The notes beneath the pieces are model-generated. The model was given only the letters and a program-made list of their open reading frames with translations, searched no databases and was not told the DNA's origin. This document shows positions 33,854 to 35,353 of a stretch of 35,353 nucleotides of DNA, one piece after another (positions within the stretch are counted from its first letter, which is position 1; every line of letters begins with the position of its first letter). The DNA comes from Desmonostoc muscorum FACHB-395 (GTDB lineage: Bacteria; Cyanobacteriota; Cyanobacteriia; Cyanobacteriales; Nostocaceae). The position numbers and the translations under genes are program-made. The stretch is from assembly GCF_014698035.1 (NCBI RefSeq), contig NZ_JACJSF010000082.1:1-35353 (forward strand). Reading direction: 5' to 3'.

Positions 33854-34158
33854 AAGTTTCAATAGCTAATCATTTATAATTAACCGAATTTATTTGCAAT
33901 ACCTTCGCCAATTTACAAGGGTGAGATGATGATGCTTTAACAATTAACTCCCATTTCTTTGAGGTTTGGCAAAAACAATCAGTTTCCTACAAGGGTTTTT
34001 TAACGTATTGACAGCAGGATAAGGGTTTTAGATGACAAACTACATTTTTATCGAAACGCTTATGTATGCTTGATTTTGCCACTTTTGCCAAAATTTATCT
34101 AGGCTCTTATTTTGGCAAAGGTATTGTATTTACAACCCATTTTAATCACGCCTCAAAT
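33854..34158. other. Non-coding gap containing an inverted repeat
   Basis: About 300 bases without a supported gene. TTTTGCCAAAAT (34083-34094) pairs with ATTTTGGCAAAG (34109-34120) with one mismatch. It lies downstream of the minus-strand small gene ending at 34159 and could be its terminator, although the T tract is weak. No copy of the 38-base element is seen here, so the kinase promoter is not of that type. Confidence 0.5.
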
Positions 34159-34452
34159 TTAAGGCGAATCGTCGGAATTAGAGCCTGGCTGCAAATTCAG
34201 GTCTAGATTGTTGACATTAAGCTCCCAATCGCTCAAAGTCGCGTCCTTTGAGTAAACCACGAATCCCGAATATTCGCTCTCTTCTGGCAAAAAGTTCGTA
34301 AGGAATCGGGTAGTAGCATCGACTAAGGTAAAATCGCCTGAAAATTCTTGTCTAGTTAGAATAGCTCCCAGCACTGGAGTAGCATGAAATATACTTGCTA
34401 CTACCAAACCAATCAGGGCGACGCTAACCTTGGGGAGTCGAACTTGATTCAT
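34159..34452 (-). CDS. Short secreted-type hypothetical protein (97 aa), possibly truncated
   Basis: A 97-residue protein with a clear signal peptide: basic start 'MNQVRLPK', hydrophobic core 'VSVALIGLVVASIFHA', and a likely cleavage site after 'TPVLGA'. The mature part ('LTRQEFSGDFTLVDATTRFL', 'YSGFVVYSKDATLSDWELNV') looks like the first strands of a longer extracellular beta protein, such as those that end in a PEP-CTERM anchor. No anchor is present before the stop. It may be a truncated gene close to the repA remnant boundary. The function is unknown. Confidence 0.55.
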   Translation of the reverse strand: MNQVRLPKVSVALIGLVVASIFHATPVLGAILTRQEFSGDFTLVDATTRFLTNFLPEESEYSGFVVYSKDATLSDWELNVNNLDLNLQPGSNSDDSP

Positions 34453-34537
34453 GGAAGGGGTATGCTATTTAAAATTTCTCAGCAGATGATATCACATCCA
34501 ACGCAACTTCAGATATATTCGGCGTATTCCTGCTGTT

Positions 34538-35206
34538 ATGTACTTTAAGCAAGGTAAGTTGACCAAAACAATAGTCGGTTATTTGACACTTGGGCGAGAA
34601 CTTCTAACAAACCGTGATGCTAAAAGAGCAAAAGCGCAGTTAAAAGCTGGGGAGAACTCGATTTGGAAACCTGATTTTAACAAGGGGCAGTTGCTACCTG
34701 CTGTGTTGTTACTTGAAAATCTCAATCTGTTGCAGTTTCTCACGCCAGACGTTCCGTTGCGGGGGTCTGATGAGGCGATGCAGGAGTTTAAGGCAAGGGC
34801 TGTGGAGAATCGCTATGTCATCAAGAATTACTTGAATGTCACTATCTCGGACAAACTTACACCTGTGGCGATCGCGCAGAAGTTGTTGGACAAGATTGAT
34901 TTACGGTTGTCTTATGTTGGACGATTGGGTCAGAGGGGAAATAGGGAAAGCGTTTATAAGTTTGCTTATTCCGATGATGGACGCGACTTGATTTTTGGGC
35001 AGTGGTTAAATCGGGAGTTGGTGTCAGTCACTAATAATTCAGTCACTAATAATATAGATAGAAAAATACCACTCACTGACACAACACAACAATCACATAA
35101 TTTAGATTTGGTGTCAGGGACTAATTGTGATTTGAACGATAATTTAGCCAAACGGTCACGAAATACTTCACTTTGTACTAGGACAACATATAGTTCAAAG
35201 CTATAA
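34538..35206 (+). pseudogene. Truncated second replication gene (central/C-terminal part)
   Basis: Residues from about 13 onward ('YLTLGRELLTNRDAKRAKAQ', 'WKPDFNKGQLLPAVLLLE', 'YVGRLGQRGNRESVYKF', 'FGQWLNRELVSVTNN') align to residues ~819-975 of the intact replication protein, with dozens of substitutions, so it is a diverged paralogue and not a recent copy. It lacks the TOPRIM-like and helicase domains and the Trp-rich C-terminus, and ends in an unrelated tail. ATG 34538 gives a 222-residue frame that could be expressed but could not initiate replication alone. The missing C-terminus corresponds to the fragment at 6249-6452. Confidence 0.82.
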
Positions 35207-35353
35207 ATGGAGTTCAAAAAACTCAAAACTTAATTACAGCAAGGAATGTCACTGGAACGATAACTTGGCAGAAAAGGACATCTTTTGCTTCCAATTAGCT
35301 ATTGGACAAATTATGGTTACAAGAAAACAATTTTAAAAATCAAAAAATTAATT

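Overview
The window looks like part of a plasmid or other large extrachromosomal element from a filamentous, heterocystous-type cyanobacterium (Nostoc/Anabaena/Calothrix group). Evidence for this is the frequent HIP1-type palindrome (GCGATCGC), heptameric GGGGAGT-type short tandem repeats, several dispersed palindromic repeats of the kind common in Nostoc genomes, and a cyanobacterial plasmid replication protein of the DUF3854/CyRepA1 type.

Layout. (1) 1-6.5 kb is the plasmid backbone: a broken antirepressor-like gene, a small hypothetical gene, an AlkB-type demethylase, the large primase/helicase replication protein, a frameshifted small gene, a CoiA-like nuclease and a C-terminal remnant of a second replication gene. 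(2) 6.5-19.4 kb, minus strand, is one apparent RiPP operon: a Nif11-leader precursor with a Cys/Thr/Ser core, a YcaO cyclodehydratase fused to its partner domain, a SagB-type azoline dehydrogenase, a metallo-beta-lactamase-fold protein, then the three-part NHLM export machine (HlyD-like adaptor, C39 peptidase-ABC transporter, second ABC transporter). (3) 19.5-21.0 kb, plus strand: a second precursor with two tandem nitrile-hydratase-like leader domains, and a Cys-rich protein. (4) 21.1-22.9 kb, minus strand: a third precursor whose core carries a Leu-Tyr-Gly motif, followed by a radical SAM/SPASM enzyme and a translationally coupled small protein. This arrangement matches the spliceotide (PlpA-PlpX-PlpY) systems that excise a tyramine unit to make an alpha-keto-beta-amino acid. 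(5) 23.1-30.5 kb, minus strand: an unusual operon of a Cache-HAMP sensor without an output enzyme, an APC-like permease with a long extension, a MinD/ParA-like ATPase, a putative HExxH metallopeptidase and a tandem cyclic-nucleotide-binding-domain protein of the NHLM-associated type. (6) 30.8-33.9 kb: an AraC-type response regulator, a stand-alone receiver and a soluble PAS-PAS histidine kinase. (7) 34.1-35.2 kb: a short secreted-type protein and a second, truncated replication-gene fragment.

The most notable observation is a gap-free 38-base element in the same orientation upstream of four transcription units: all three RiPP precursors and the Cache-led operon. It contains two TGTG-centred half-sites 20 bases apart, the sort of direct repeat an AraC-type or other response regulator binds, and in three of four copies its last TTG can serve as the start of a -35 box. 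This ties the azole pathway, the spliceotide pathway, the tandem-leader precursor and the sensor/permease/ATPase/peptidase operon into one apparent regulon, probably controlled by the neighbouring two-component genes. That sensor operon is the best candidate for an undescribed accessory system of RiPP production or export. All functions are read from motifs and remembered family features; no searches were run.
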